A stretch of 64,000 bases of DNA from BAIKAL-G1 sp943369525 (lineage in GTDB: Bacteria > Cyanobacteriota > Cyanobacteriia > PCC-6307 > Cyanobiaceae), in contig CALRNL020000007.1 in NCBI GenBank assembly GCA_943369525.1, positions 62,001 through 126,000 on the forward strand, written 5' to 3'. The translations under genes were made by a program, and so were the position numbers. A model generated the notes under the pieces. The model was given only the letters and a program-made list of their open reading frames with translations, did not search any database and was not told the DNA's origin. Of the stretch, positions 16,190 through 25,235 are shown one piece after another (position 1 is the first letter of the stretch; the number at the start of each line of letters is the position of its first letter).

Positions 16190-18088
16190 TTGGCCCATTT
16201 CTTTGCCAATATTGTAGCCAATCGGCGGCCGATTTTTGCTGATCAAAGGCCCGCCAGCCGCCTGATTCGCCAGACCGCTAAGCAGCAGTGGCGGTTGCTG
16301 GGGCTCCATGGGTTGTTGACCCTCACCGAGGCCATCAGTGAGGGAGCCACCCTCGGCATTGTGTTTCTGACCGTGCAACTGCTCTCCACTTCCGCTAGGG
16401 ACGGACTCGATTGGAGTCAGCAACCCCTGGTCGCCCGCTTGCCCGGCCTCGGCCAGCAGTTGTCCCTGCTATCTGGCAACCAGTTGCTGCTCCTGATGCT
16501 CGGCTTGGCCGTGTTGATTCAGGCTAGCCAGAGCTCGCTTCACTATTTCAATGCCTTGGCCATCGGTCAATTTGCGGCCCGCTGTAAGGCCCTGATCACG
16601 GCCCGTATTCATAGTCAGATTTTGGCCTTCAGTTTTGCCTGTGCCAGCCATTACAAGGTTGGCGATCTGATGAGCTATTCGGCCGAGGGGCCCGATGCGG
16701 TGGAGAAGGAGATCAGCCTTTGGGGGCAAGTAGTTCTCAACAGCCTGATGGCCTTGAGTTATCTGGTGATTCTGGTGTTGCTGTCGCCATGGCTGCTGCT
16801 TGCGGCGGTGGCGATGGGTGCGGTGATTGTTTGGTTGCAGCGTGATCTCCTACCCCGCATTCGCCGCCATGCCCATCGACTCAGCACGATTGAAGTGTCG
16901 ATCAGTGCGCGCATCAATGAAGATATTCAGGCCCTGCGGCTGTTGCATAGCTTTGGCCAGGTGGAGGTCGCGGACCGGGACCTGCGCCGGCGCATGGCGG
17001 AGCTGGAAAGCACCCTGGGGCGCCAGTTGCGGGTGATGGAGCTCACCCAGCCGATCACCATGTTTCTGCCGGTGGCAATCCTGGCCCTGATCACGGCCCT
17101 CAGTGTGCTGGTATTTGATGCCCGTAGTACGGGAATCTTGCCAAGTCTGGTTACCTTTCTGCTGGCGCTGCAGCGGCTCAATCAGCGATTCTCTGCGATT
17201 GCCACCAACTGCAACTGGTTGCAACGCAACTCCGGACACCTGGGCCGCTTAAATGGGATTCTTAGTACCGAAGATAAGCAACTTCGCCGGCTTGGCGGCC
17301 GCCCCTTCCAGTCCATTAAATCGGCGATTGTCTTCGATAACGTCAGCCTCGACTACGGCACTGGTGGCCTGCCGAGCCTGCGCCAGATCAACCTGACGAT
17401 TCCCCGCGGCAAGACGGTTGCCCTGGTGGGAGCCAGTGGCTCCGGCAAGAGTTCCTTGGCCGATCTGTTGGTGGGCCTGTATGGGCCAAGCCAAGGCCGG
17501 ATTTTGATTGATGGCGTTGATCTGAACAACATTGATCTGATCAGTTGGCAGCAGAAACTCGGTGTCGTCAGCCAGGATACGTTTCTGTTTAATGCCAGCC
17601 TGCGCGACAACATTGCCTTTGGCACTCCCCAGGCCAGCGATCGCCAGATTGAAGCGGCCGCGGAGCAGGCCCAGGCCGCCGGCTTCATTCGCGACCTTCC
17701 CGAAGGTTTTGACACCCTGGTGGGTGAGCGGGGCTACCGGCTCAGTGGTGGCCAGCGACAACGGATTTCTTTGGCTCGTGCCTTGTTACGCCAGCCTGAT
17801 CTCCTGATTCTCGATGAGGCCACCAGTGCCCTCGATAGCCATAGCGAACAGCTAGTGCAGCAGGCCCTCAAGCGGGGCCCAGATCAATGCACCCTGGTCA
17901 TCGCCCACCGCTTAAGCACGATCCGGGAGGCCGACCAGATTGTTGTGCTGGATCATGGCCAAATTGTTGAGATGGGCAGCCATGGAGAACTGCTCAAGTT
18001 ACAACGCTACTACGCCGCGCTTTGGCAGCAGCAGAGTGGCAAATCCTTGAACGTTCTTGAACCTATCGCTGGAGGACTGTGGCCATGA
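16190..18088 (+). CDS. ABC exporter, fused membrane and ATPase domains (MsbA/PglK-like)
   Basis: A 632-residue half-transporter that would work as a homodimer in the inner membrane. The N-terminal part (about 35-320) has six hydrophobic segments. The ATPase domain has Walker A GASGSGKS at 414-421, the Q-loop in VVSQDTF near 462, the signature LSGGQRQ at 518-524 and Walker B LLILDEA at 538-544. The start is a TTG at 16190. MsbA-type exporters flip lipid-linked molecules. The two following genes look like PglE and PglD, so a PglK-like role in flipping an undecaprenyl-linked oligosaccharide is attractive, but a lipid or peptide substrate is also possible. Its stop overlaps the next start as ATGA. 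Confidence 0.88.
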   Translation: MAHFFANIVANRRPIFADQRPASRLIRQTAKQQWRLLGLHGLLTLTEAISEGATLGIVFLTVQLLSTSARDGLDWSQQPLVARLPGLGQQLSLLSGNQLLLLMLGLAVLIQASQSSLHYFNALAIGQFAARCKALITARIHSQILAFSFACASHYKVGDLMSYSAEGPDAVEKEISLWGQVVLNSLMALSYLVILVLLSPWLLLAAVAMGAVIVWLQRDLLPRIRRHAHRLSTIEVSISARINEDIQALRLLHSFGQVEVADRDLRRRMAELESTLGRQLRVMELTQPITMFLPVAILALITALSVLVFDARSTGILPSLVTFLLALQRLNQRFSAIATNCNWLQRNSGHLGRLNGILSTEDKQLRRLGGRPFQSIKSAIVFDNVSLDYGTGGLPSLRQINLTIPRGKTVALVGASGSGKSSLADLLVGLYGPSQGRILIDGVDLNNIDLISWQQKLGVVSQDTFLFNASLRDNIAFGTPQASDRQIEAAAEQAQAAGFIRDLPEGFDTLVGERGYRLSGGQRQRISLARALLRQPDLLILDEATSALDSHSEQLVQQALKRGPDQCTLVIAHRLSTIREADQIVVLDHGQIVEMGSHGELLKLQRYYAALWQQQSGKSLNVLEPIAGGLWP

Positions 18089-19266
18089 CCAGCCGTTTAG
18101 AAGCCAGACCCGTGCCGCCCATTCTGGCCACACCGCTCCATGTTGGCGCCCCCAATATGGGCCCCTGGCATGAGTTTTCCGAGCTTGCCCAAGAGATCTT
18201 CCGCCGTCGCTGGCTGACCAACCGGGGCCCGCTGGTGATCGAGCTGGAGCAGAAGTTGCAGGCCTATCTGGAGGTGGATCACGTGGTGCTCTGTGCCAAT
18301 GGCACCCTGGCTTTGGAACTGGCGGCCCAGGCTGCGGGGCTAAGCGGTGAGGTGATTGTGCCTTCCTTTACTTTTGTTGCCTCGGCCCATGCGTTGCAAT
18401 GGCAAGGGCTCAAGCCAGTGTTCTGTGATATTGATCCGCTTACCTATAACATCGATCCAGAGGCGATTGAGGCCCTGATTACGCCTGCTACCCGGGCAAT
18501 CCTTGGGGTGCATCTCTATGGTCGCCCCTGTGCGATCGAGCGTCTGCAGCAGATTGCCGATCGCCATGGCCTTAGCCTGATGTTTGATGCGGCCCATGCC
18601 TTCGGGTGCCGCCATCAGGGAAAACCGATTGGCGGCAATGGCCTTTGCGAGGTCTTTAGTTTCCATGCCACCAAGGTGTTCAATACCTTTGAAGGTGGAG
18701 CGGTTGCTACCAACGACGCTGCCTTGGCCGAGAAGGTGCGTTTGCTGCAGAATTTTGGCTTTCAAGCCGAAGACCATGTGATTGCCTTGGGCATTAATGG
18801 CAAGATGCCGGAGATCAATGCCGCCATGGGTTTGGTGAATCTTGATCACCTTGATTCCTTCATCGCGGTGAATCGCGGCCATTACGCTGTGTATGCCCAG
18901 CAGCTGAAGCCGCTTTCGGGCATTCGACTGATCAATTATTATGGCAGTAATGCTAATAATTACCACTACATTATCATTGATGTTGATGGGGTTGAGTTTG
19001 GCGCCAGCCGCGATCAGCTACGTGATCATCTGCGCGAGCATAATGTGTTGGCCCGGCGCTATTTTACCCCTGGCTGTCACCGCATGGCCCCCTACCGGGG
19101 TGGGGGGCCATGGCACCTGCCCCACACGGAGGCGGTTTGCGAACGCCTGCTGGCCCTCCCCAATGGCACCCAGCTCAGCGCCGCCATGGCGCAGCATATT
19201 TGTGATCTGATTCGCCACTGTCCGCGGCAGCGGCCTGCTGCTAACCAGCTGCTGGAGCCAGGTTGA
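18085..19266 (+). CDS. DegT/DnrJ/EryC1/StrS-type sugar aminotransferase
   Basis: A 393-residue PLP enzyme of the family that aminates 3- or 4-keto nucleotide sugars. The Schiff-base lysine is K197 in FSFHATKVFNTFEGG and the cofactor aspartate is D168 in LMFDAAHAFG. The ATG at 18085 was chosen because GGAGG lies at 18071-18075 with proper spacing and because it gives an ATGA overlap with the exporter, while the GTG at 18079 is too close to that site. With the acyltransferase that follows, it probably makes an N-acylated amino-deoxy sugar. The exact sugar cannot be told from sequence. Confidence 0.9.
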   Translation: MTSRLEARPVPPILATPLHVGAPNMGPWHEFSELAQEIFRRRWLTNRGPLVIELEQKLQAYLEVDHVVLCANGTLALELAAQAAGLSGEVIVPSFTFVASAHALQWQGLKPVFCDIDPLTYNIDPEAIEALITPATRAILGVHLYGRPCAIERLQQIADRHGLSLMFDAAHAFGCRHQGKPIGGNGLCEVFSFHATKVFNTFEGGAVATNDAALAEKVRLLQNFGFQAEDHVIALGINGKMPEINAAMGLVNLDHLDSFIAVNRGHYAVYAQQLKPLSGIRLINYYGSNANNYHYIIIDVDGVEFGASRDQLRDHLREHNVLARRYFTPGCHRMAPYRGGGPWHLPHTEAVCERLLALPNGTQLSAAMAQHICDLIRHCPRQRPAANQLLEPG

Positions 19267-19937
19267 TGGTGGCCCTTCCCCCCTTGATTCTGGTGGGCTC
19301 ATCGGGCCATGCCCATGCCGTGCTTGCGGTGGTGCAGCGCTTGGCGGCCTATCGGGTGCTCGGTTTGATTGATTCCTATCGGCCCCAAGGGAGCCATTGC
19401 CATGGCTATCCGATCCTGGGACGCGTTAGTGACTTGGCCGAGATCTGTGACTGCCAAGGTGTGGGCCATGTGTTAGTGGCTATTGGGGATAACTACCAGC
19501 GGGACGTGATGATGGCCAAGGTCAGTCAGGCTTGCCCAGGGGTGAATTTTCCTGTGTTAATTGACCCCTCAGCCGTGATCGCCCATGGGGTCAGTATGGG
19601 GGCCGGCTCCATCATCATGCCCCTGGCCCATGTGGGACCGGGCTCGATTATTGGCATGGGTTGTTTGCTGAATACCGGCAGTTCGATCGACCACGATGGC
19701 CAGATGGGTGCCTTCGCCAGTCTGGCTCCAGGGGTGACGACTGGGGGCGATGTTTCGATTGGCGCCAGGAGTTCGATCGGGCTTGGTTCTGCGATTCGAC
19801 ACCACGTCAGGATTGGCAGCGATTCGGTGATCGGCATGGGATCGCTGGTGCTCAGCGATTGGCCTGATGGCGTGGTTGTTTATGGATCCCCAGCCCGTTT
19901 GATTCGCACCCGCCTCGTTGATGAGCCCTACCTATGA
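19266..19937 (+). CDS. NeuD/PglD-type sugar O/N-acyltransferase
   Basis: A 223-residue enzyme of the NeuD/PglD family. It has an N-terminal Rossmann-like part (LILVGSSGHAHAVLAVVQRL, then HVLVAIGDNYQRDVMM) and a C-terminal left-handed beta-helix of hexapeptide repeats (from VSMGAGSIIMPLAHVGPGS onward). The general-base histidine is in SSIDHDGQMGAF. Family members acetylate amino sugars (UDP-4-amino sugars in PglD) or sialic acid (NeuD). Its ATG shares one base with the aminotransferase stop (TGATG), and its own stop overlaps the next gene as ATGA, so translation is probably coupled. Confidence 0.88.
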   Translation: MVALPPLILVGSSGHAHAVLAVVQRLAAYRVLGLIDSYRPQGSHCHGYPILGRVSDLAEICDCQGVGHVLVAIGDNYQRDVMMAKVSQACPGVNFPVLIDPSAVIAHGVSMGAGSIIMPLAHVGPGSIIGMGCLLNTGSSIDHDGQMGAFASLAPGVTTGGDVSIGARSSIGLGSAIRHHVRIGSDSVIGMGSLVLSDWPDGVVVYGSPARLIRTRLVDEPYL

Positions 19938-20911
19938 CAACTTCATCGATCATTGCTCCATCCCGAATGGCGTCCTCCCTCGTTAGCACCATTATTCCGG
20001 TCTACAACCGTGCTGAGCTGGTGAAGACTGCGGTGGAGAGTGTGTTGCAGCAAAGCCATAGCAACCTGGAGGTGTTGCTGGTGGATGATGGCTCCACCGA
20101 TGGCACCGCCCAGGTGCTGGAGTCGTTCAGGCGCCAGGATCCCCTGAGGATCCGGGTGATCCATCAGGCCAACGCCGGTCCTGGCGCGGCGAGGGAACGG
20201 GGTCGGCTCCAGGCCCGGGGCGCCTACATTCAGTATCTCGATAGCGATGATTGGCTGCTCCCCCATAAATTTAGGGACCAGATTGCCGCCTTAGAAGCCC
20301 ATCCAGAGTGCGCGATTGCCTATGGCACCTCTATTTTGGTCGATGGCGCCGGTCAGGTCGTAGCCAACCCCAGCCGTCAGACGGCCCAGCGCCATGACCA
20401 ACTCTTTCCCGCCCTGTTGGTGGACCGCTGGTGGCATACCCATACGCCCCTGTTTCGCCGTTGGATCAGCGATGCAGCCGGCGCCTGGCCCCCATTTCGC
20501 CCGGAGGATTGGGATCTGGAGGCGCGCATGGGGGCCCTCGGGGCCCGCTTGATCCATTGCGGCAGTGAGGTGTCCGTGCAGCGGGACCATACATGTGCGG
20601 CGCGGGTGTCGCGCGGTCCGGCCCAGGCGTACCTGCGCGATGAGGCCCAGTTTTTGCCCCGGCTCTATGCCTGCGCCCTACTGGCGGGTGTTTGTCCCCA
20701 GGCGCCAGAGCTAGACCATTTTGCCCGTTGGTGTTTCATGCGGGCCCGGGATCTCCATGGCCTCGGCGAGCAACAACGGGGCGACCAGTTATGGCGCCTC
20801 AGTGATCTGATCTGGGAGGGAAAGGCCTGGAAACACCAGACCTACGCCGCCCTGCGCACGGCCTTGGGGCCCCGCAACGCCGCCCGGTTAGCGGCCCTGG
20901 CCCGGTCCTGA
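19934..20911 (+). CDS. Glycosyltransferase family 2
   Basis: A 325-residue soluble GT2 enzyme of the GT-A fold. VSTIIPVYNRAELVKTAVESV opens the domain, DDGST is at 51-55 and the metal-binding DSDDW at 103-107. The C-terminal third (about 190-325) holds WWHTHTPLFRRW and PFRPEDWDLEARM, typical of the acceptor side. It would add one sugar to the growing lipid-linked repeat unit on the cytoplasmic face. Its start overlaps the acyltransferase stop (ATGA), and 12 bp separate it from the next gene. Donor and linkage are unknown. Confidence 0.88.
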   Translation: MTTSSIIAPSRMASSLVSTIIPVYNRAELVKTAVESVLQQSHSNLEVLLVDDGSTDGTAQVLESFRRQDPLRIRVIHQANAGPGAARERGRLQARGAYIQYLDSDDWLLPHKFRDQIAALEAHPECAIAYGTSILVDGAGQVVANPSRQTAQRHDQLFPALLVDRWWHTHTPLFRRWISDAAGAWPPFRPEDWDLEARMGALGARLIHCGSEVSVQRDHTCAARVSRGPAQAYLRDEAQFLPRLYACALLAGVCPQAPELDHFARWCFMRARDLHGLGEQQRGDQLWRLSDLIWEGKAWKHQTYAALRTALGPRNAARLAALARS

Positions 20912-20923
20912 GGGGAGGTCGCT

Positions 20924-21967
20924 TTGCCAACTCCCATGATTCCTACACCAGAGCCGCAGTCACGACCCCTTCTGGTTCAGTCCCATCAACCCCAATCCCT
21001 TCACGCCCAATCCCATCAGCCCCGGTCGATTGGACCCCTGGTCAGTGTGTTGATGCTGACGCGCAACCACGGCGCCTTCCTGCAACAGGCGATTGATTCG
21101 GTGATCGCCCAGACGCTCTTTAATCGCTGTGAACTCCTCATCGGTGAGGATGGTTCCACCGATCAGACTGCGGCGGTGGCCTGGGCGGCGGCGGCGGCCC
21201 ATCCTGGCCAGATTTGGGTGTTTGACAGTGGGGCCACTCCCCTGGGCTTTCATCGCAACTTTGAACGGCTTGCTTTGTCGGCGCGGGGCCCCTTTGTGGC
21301 CTTTCTGGAGGGCGACGATTGGTGGAGTGATTCAAGCAAGCTTGAGCGCCAAGTGCAACTGCTGGAGCGCCAACCGGAGCTGGCCTTCTGTGGTGGACGA
21401 ACCCGCATCTGGGATGGCAGGGAGTCTTCGCCAGGGCAAGACGATAGGGAGATTGGGCCGGCGAGCCAGGACAGCCCTTTGACCTTCACGGATCTCATTG
21501 GTAGCTACAGCTTTCACTTTTCGGCGGTGCTGATGCGCCGCTCGGCCCTGGAATTACCCGCCTGGATTTACGGCCAATACTGTCTTGATCGCCCCCTCTA
21601 TTTGCTAGCGGCCCGCCATGGCCATGCCGGCGTGATCGATCGCTGCATGTCGGTGTACCGGCTGCATGGCGGTGGGGTTTGGTCGCCCCTGGGCCCCCTG
21701 GCCAAGGCGCGCCGTAGCCAGGAGCTCTTCACCACCTTCACGGCGGTGTTTGAGCGGCGCTATCGCCGTTGTTTTCGCCGCAGCCTCAGTGCCATTCTCT
21801 GGAGCTATCTGGCCGAAGCCCTCGGCAGGGGCCAGGGGCCGCAGGCCGCCCTGATCCTGGCCATGGCCGTGCGGGCCTCTCCCTGGCAGCGGCTCTGGTG
21901 CCAACCGCGCCTGACGATTGCCGCCCTGGTGCGGACCGTGCTGCCGATCGGGGTGGTGGTGCCTTGA
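20924..21967 (+). CDS. Glycosyltransferase family 2 with repeated N-terminal extension
   Basis: A 347-residue GT2 enzyme. The catalytic domain starts near residue 38 (PLVSVLMLTRNHGAFLQQA), with EDGSTD at 75-80 and EGDDWW at 129-134. The first 37 residues are not part of the fold and contain QSHQP-QSLHA-QSHQP, coded by three 15-bp tandem units. A GGGGAGG site 6 bp upstream supports the TTG start at 20924; ATG 20936 is the alternative. The related sequence SYSFHFSAVLMRRSAL near 190 is typical of repeat-unit GT2 enzymes. The end overlaps the next gene as TTGA. Confidence 0.87.
   Translation: MPTPMIPTPEPQSRPLLVQSHQPQSLHAQSHQPRSIGPLVSVLMLTRNHGAFLQQAIDSVIAQTLFNRCELLIGEDGSTDQTAAVAWAAAAAHPGQIWVFDSGATPLGFHRNFERLALSARGPFVAFLEGDDWWSDSSKLERQVQLLERQPELAFCGGRTRIWDGRESSPGQDDREIGPASQDSPLTFTDLIGSYSFHFSAVLMRRSALELPAWIYGQYCLDRPLYLLAARHGHAGVIDRCMSVYRLHGGGVWSPLGPLAKARRSQELFTTFTAVFERRYRRCFRRSLSAILWSYLAEALGRGQGPQAALILAMAVRASPWQRLWCQPRLTIAALVRTVLPIGVVVP
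20978..21022 (+). repeat. Three 15-bp tandem units inside a glycosyltransferase 5' end
   Basis: The units CAGTCCCATCAACCC, CAATCCCTTCACGCC and CAATCCCATCAGCCC encode QSHQP, QSLHA and QSHQP. The period is five codons, so copy-number change keeps the frame. Compare the six-unit array at 32045-32134. Confidence 0.75.
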
Positions 21968-22989
21968 TTCCTCAAATTTCTGTGGTGATGGCCGTTTACG
22001 GCGAGCAGGAGGCCCTGTTTGACAGCCTCGATTCGATCCTGGGCCAGCAGGGGGTGGCTTTGGAATGTCTGCTGGTCGCCGATGGTCCCCAGGCTCCAGG
22101 CACCCTGGTTGAACTGGGGCGGCGGGCCGAGGCGGATCCGCGGTTGCGGCTGGTTTGCCTGCCCCATGGCGGCCTGACCCGGGCCCTGATTAGGGGGTGC
22201 CAGTTGGCCCAGGGCCAGGCCCTTGCCCGCATTGATGTGGGCGATCGCATGGAGCCCGGGCGCTTACGCCGCCAGTGGCGCGTGCTCCAAGACCATGGCG
22301 ATTGCGTGCTGGTGACCTCGGATGTGGCCGTGTATGGACCCGCCTGGGAGCCCCTGCTCACCAAGCAACGGGCCCAGCCAATGGCGGCGCCGGCCTGGGT
22401 GAATGGCATCGCTGCGGAGTCGGGCCTGGAGTTTGACATTCCCCACCACGGTTCTGTGCTGATGCGCCGTAGCGCCTATCTGGCGGCTGGTGGTTATCGA
22501 AGTGCCTTCTATTACGGCCAGGATTGGGATCTCTGGTATCGGCTGGCAACTCTCGGAACCTTCTTCCATTGCCCTGAGGTTCTTTACAGTACCCGGTTGT
22601 TTGTCGGCGGAATTTCTTCGCGCCGTTGGCGAGAGCAACAGCAGATAGCCCGCTTGTCTTTGGCCTGTTATCAGGCCCGCTCCAGCGGCGAAAGTGAGGC
22701 GCCTAGCTTACGGGAAGCAGCCCTGATTCGTCCTGCTATTGCCCCAGCTGGGCCAACGCGGATTGGCTGGTTGACGAGGAAGCGATTCGACCCGCGGGCT
22801 AGTGAAGGGGCCTACTTTATTGGCGAATGTTGTCGCCGCAGGGGTGATCGCCGTTGCGTTGGTTATTTCTTGGAGGCGATTCGGGCGGCGCCCTGGCTGC
22901 CCAAGGCCTGGCTGCGGCTGGTCCAGGCTGGGCCGCTCCTGGCTGCCGATCCCCCTTGGCCTGGGCCCACCCCGGGACTGCAGCCTTGA
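21964..22989 (+). CDS. Glycosyltransferase family 2
   Basis: A 341-residue GT2 enzyme starting with TTG at 21964, whose first bases overlap the preceding stop (TTGA). The frame is open further upstream, but the fold begins at IPQISVVMAVYGEQEALFDSL, directly after this start. The nucleotide-binding VADGPQ is at 38-43 and the metal motif IDVGD at 90-94 (a DxxD-like variant of DxD). GGYRSAFYYGQDWDLWYRL near 175 is the usual acceptor-side block. The first quarter lies on sequence that also codes for the tail of the previous gene only in another frame. Substrate unknown. Confidence 0.86.
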   Translation: MIPQISVVMAVYGEQEALFDSLDSILGQQGVALECLLVADGPQAPGTLVELGRRAEADPRLRLVCLPHGGLTRALIRGCQLAQGQALARIDVGDRMEPGRLRRQWRVLQDHGDCVLVTSDVAVYGPAWEPLLTKQRAQPMAAPAWVNGIAAESGLEFDIPHHGSVLMRRSAYLAAGGYRSAFYYGQDWDLWYRLATLGTFFHCPEVLYSTRLFVGGISSRRWREQQQIARLSLACYQARSSGESEAPSLREAALIRPAIAPAGPTRIGWLTRKRFDPRASEGAYFIGECCRRRGDRRCVGYFLEAIRAAPWLPKAWLRLVQAGPLLAADPPWPGPTPGLQP

Positions 22990-23064
22990 TGCCGCAGATT
23001 TACCTCCGGCCCAACCCCGATTGCTGGACTGCGACCAAGGTAGATCCCAGCTCGGTAGCCCTAG

Positions 23065-24273
23065 GTGACCCTCCTCCAGCCCAATCCCAATCGGCGCGAT
23101 TCATCCGCCCCATTGGGGCGATTGGGGGGTTTGGTAATCGTGCAAAACCGGGAAACCCAGTTCGATGCGCCCTTGTATCGCTCGATCGCTAGCTCCGCAG
23201 CCTATCCGTTGCGCGTGATTTATACCTCGGGCCCCAATGGCGCCGATGCCGAGCTCGGTTTTGCGCCCCGCTGGGACCACCTGGCAAACGGCTCCTACGA
23301 CCAATGGGTGCTCCAGGGCCAGTCGCCCTTGCAGGCCTGGAGGCTGGCCCGGTGGATTTGTTCGCTGCAGCCCCAGCTGGTGATTGTGTCGGGCTATTAC
23401 CCCCGCTTCCAGCTGCTCCTGGCGCTGTTGTTGCGACTCCGCGGTCAACGCATCGGCCTGCGCTCTGACAACACCCTCCGCCATACCCACCTGATCGGTT
23501 GGCGGGGCTGGTGGCGGCGCCAGACCGTGGGCCGGATCCAGCGGCTTTTCCACAGTTGGCACCCGGTGGGTCACCAGGCCCTGGCCTATCTGCGGGAGCT
23601 CTCTGGCACGGAGCGGCCCAGCTATCGCTTTGCCTACGCCGTGGACAACCACTGGTTTGCCAGTCACTCGGCGGTGGAACGCAGCGGCCGGGCCCAATGG
23701 GTCGCGGATCGCGGATGGCCTGCCGATGCCTTTGTGGTGCTCGGCATCATGAAATGGACAGACCGGGAGGATCCGCTCACCCTGGTGCGGGCCTTTGCCC
23801 AGCTGCAGCGGTCTTGCTCCCGGGCCCGGCTGCTGCTGCTGGGCGATGGCCCCTTGCGGGCGTTGGTGCAGCAGGCGATCACCCCGATCAAGGCCCTGGT
23901 TGATTGCCCCGGCTATGTGGCTTACAGCTCCCTTCCCCAGTGGTACAGCTACGCCGATGTGTTCGTGCACCCCTGTCCCGACGAACCCTGGGGGGTGTCG
24001 GTGAATGAGGCCATGGCCTGCGGCTTGCCGGTGTTGGCGGCCGCGGGCGTGGGGGCGGGCGAGGAATTGATCGAGCCCGGCCGCAATGGCTTGCGTTTCG
24101 ATAACGGTGATGCAGCGACCCTGGGTCGGCAGCTGCAGCACCTGGCGTCGCAGCCCGACCAGGTGCGGGCGATGGGGTCGGCGGCCCGCCAGACGGTGGA
24201 GGCCTGGGGTTACCAGGCCTCCATGGCCCAGATGCTGCAGGCCCTGCAGGGAGCGCCATGGTCACCGTCGTGA
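23065..24273 (+). CDS. Glycosyltransferase family 4 (GT-B fold)
   Basis: A 402-residue retaining glycosyltransferase. The N-terminal half starts after a short polar leader (GTG at 23065, MTLLQPNPNRRDSS). The C-terminal half has LGIMKWTDREDPLTLVRAF, LLLLGDGPLRALV and the nucleotide-sugar EX7E block DEPWGVSVNEAMACGLPV. It is separated from the preceding gene by 75 bp and overlaps the next by 16 bp. The leader contains a perfect palindrome, CGCCCCATTGGGGCG. It would add a sugar during repeat-unit assembly; donor and linkage are unknown. Confidence 0.86.
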   Translation: MTLLQPNPNRRDSSAPLGRLGGLVIVQNRETQFDAPLYRSIASSAAYPLRVIYTSGPNGADAELGFAPRWDHLANGSYDQWVLQGQSPLQAWRLARWICSLQPQLVIVSGYYPRFQLLLALLLRLRGQRIGLRSDNTLRHTHLIGWRGWWRRQTVGRIQRLFHSWHPVGHQALAYLRELSGTERPSYRFAYAVDNHWFASHSAVERSGRAQWVADRGWPADAFVVLGIMKWTDREDPLTLVRAFAQLQRSCSRARLLLLGDGPLRALVQQAITPIKALVDCPGYVAYSSLPQWYSYADVFVHPCPDEPWGVSVNEAMACGLPVLAAAGVGAGEELIEPGRNGLRFDNGDAATLGRQLQHLASQPDQVRAMGSAARQTVEAWGYQASMAQMLQALQGAPWSPS

Positions 24274-25235
24274 TCGCCACCTATCGGCGCGAGCAGGTTC
24301 TGATCGACACGATTGGCGCCCTGCTGCCCCTGTTGGCCCAGGTGGATGGCCCTAGCGAGCTGCTGGTGATCGACCAGAGCGAAGGGCATGAACCCGCCAC
24401 CACTTGGGCTCTTCAGAAGTGGCACGACCAGGGCCTGATTGGCTGGCAGCGTCTTGCAAAACCCCATCTGGTGGGGGCGATGAATCGGGGCTTGGTGTCA
24501 GCCCGCGGCGAGTTGGTGCTCTTCCTCGATGACGACATCGTGCCCCTGGCGGGGTTGCTGCAGGGTCACATCGACGGCCACAGCCGTTACCCGGAGGCCT
24601 GGGCGGTGGTGGGTCAGATCTTGCAACCCGGCCAGGTGCCCGCTGACCTGCCCCAGCGCCAGCACCCGTCTCCCTTCTGGCGGGACCTCGACTTTCCCTT
24701 CAATCGCACCCGCGGCGCCTGGATTGAAAACGCCATGGCCGGCAACCTCAGCGTGAAACGGGAGCGGATTCTCGCCCTTGGCGGCTTCAACGAGAGTTTC
24801 CCGCCGCCGGTGGCGTCGCGCTTTGAATCGGAACTGGCCAAGCGCCTGGTGGCGGCCGGCGGGCGCATCCGTTTTGAGCCGGCGGCAGCCCTGCACCATT
24901 TGGCCGCCAGTTCGGGCGGCACCCGCTCCGCCGGCGGCCACCTGGCCAGCGCCTCTCCCCACCACGGCGTGGGGGATGGCTACTTCGCCCTGCGCTGCGC
25001 CCGGGGCTGGGATCGCCTCTGGTACCTGCTGCGCAAGCCGTTTCGGGAGGTGCGCACCCGCTTCCACCTGCGCCATCCCTGGCTGATCCCGGTGAAGTTC
25101 TTCGGTGAACTGCGGGCCCTGCTGCTGGCCTGGCGCATCAGCCGGCGCCCGCCCCAGCTCCTGCCGATCACGGTTGCCCCTGGCCCGGCCCCTGCCCCCC
25201 CTACCGCCAGCCCCAATCCCGCCCGCCACCGATGA
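24258..25235 (+). CDS. Glycosyltransferase family 2
   Basis: A 325-residue GT2 enzyme: MVTVVIATYRREQVLIDTIG at the start, LLVIDQSEG near 35-43, and FLDDDIVPL at 89-97 carrying the metal-binding aspartates. ENAMAGNLSVKRERILALGGFNESF (about 156-180) and the following ESELAKRLVAAGGRIRF are standard. The C-terminal tail is proline-rich and has no clear role. It overlaps the GT4 before it by 16 bp and the GT4 after it by ATGA, so these three genes are surely one translational unit. Confidence 0.87.
   Translation: MVTVVIATYRREQVLIDTIGALLPLLAQVDGPSELLVIDQSEGHEPATTWALQKWHDQGLIGWQRLAKPHLVGAMNRGLVSARGELVLFLDDDIVPLAGLLQGHIDGHSRYPEAWAVVGQILQPGQVPADLPQRQHPSPFWRDLDFPFNRTRGAWIENAMAGNLSVKRERILALGGFNESFPPPVASRFESELAKRLVAAGGRIRFEPAAALHHLAASSGGTRSAGGHLASASPHHGVGDGYFALRCARGWDRLWYLLRKPFREVRTRFHLRHPWLIPVKFFGELRALLLAWRISRRPPQLLPITVAPGPAPAPPTASPNPARHR

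Noticed and set aside
23101..24141. 346-codon minus-strand frame opposite a GT4 gene
   Set aside because: Shadow of the clearly recognisable GT4; no motif.
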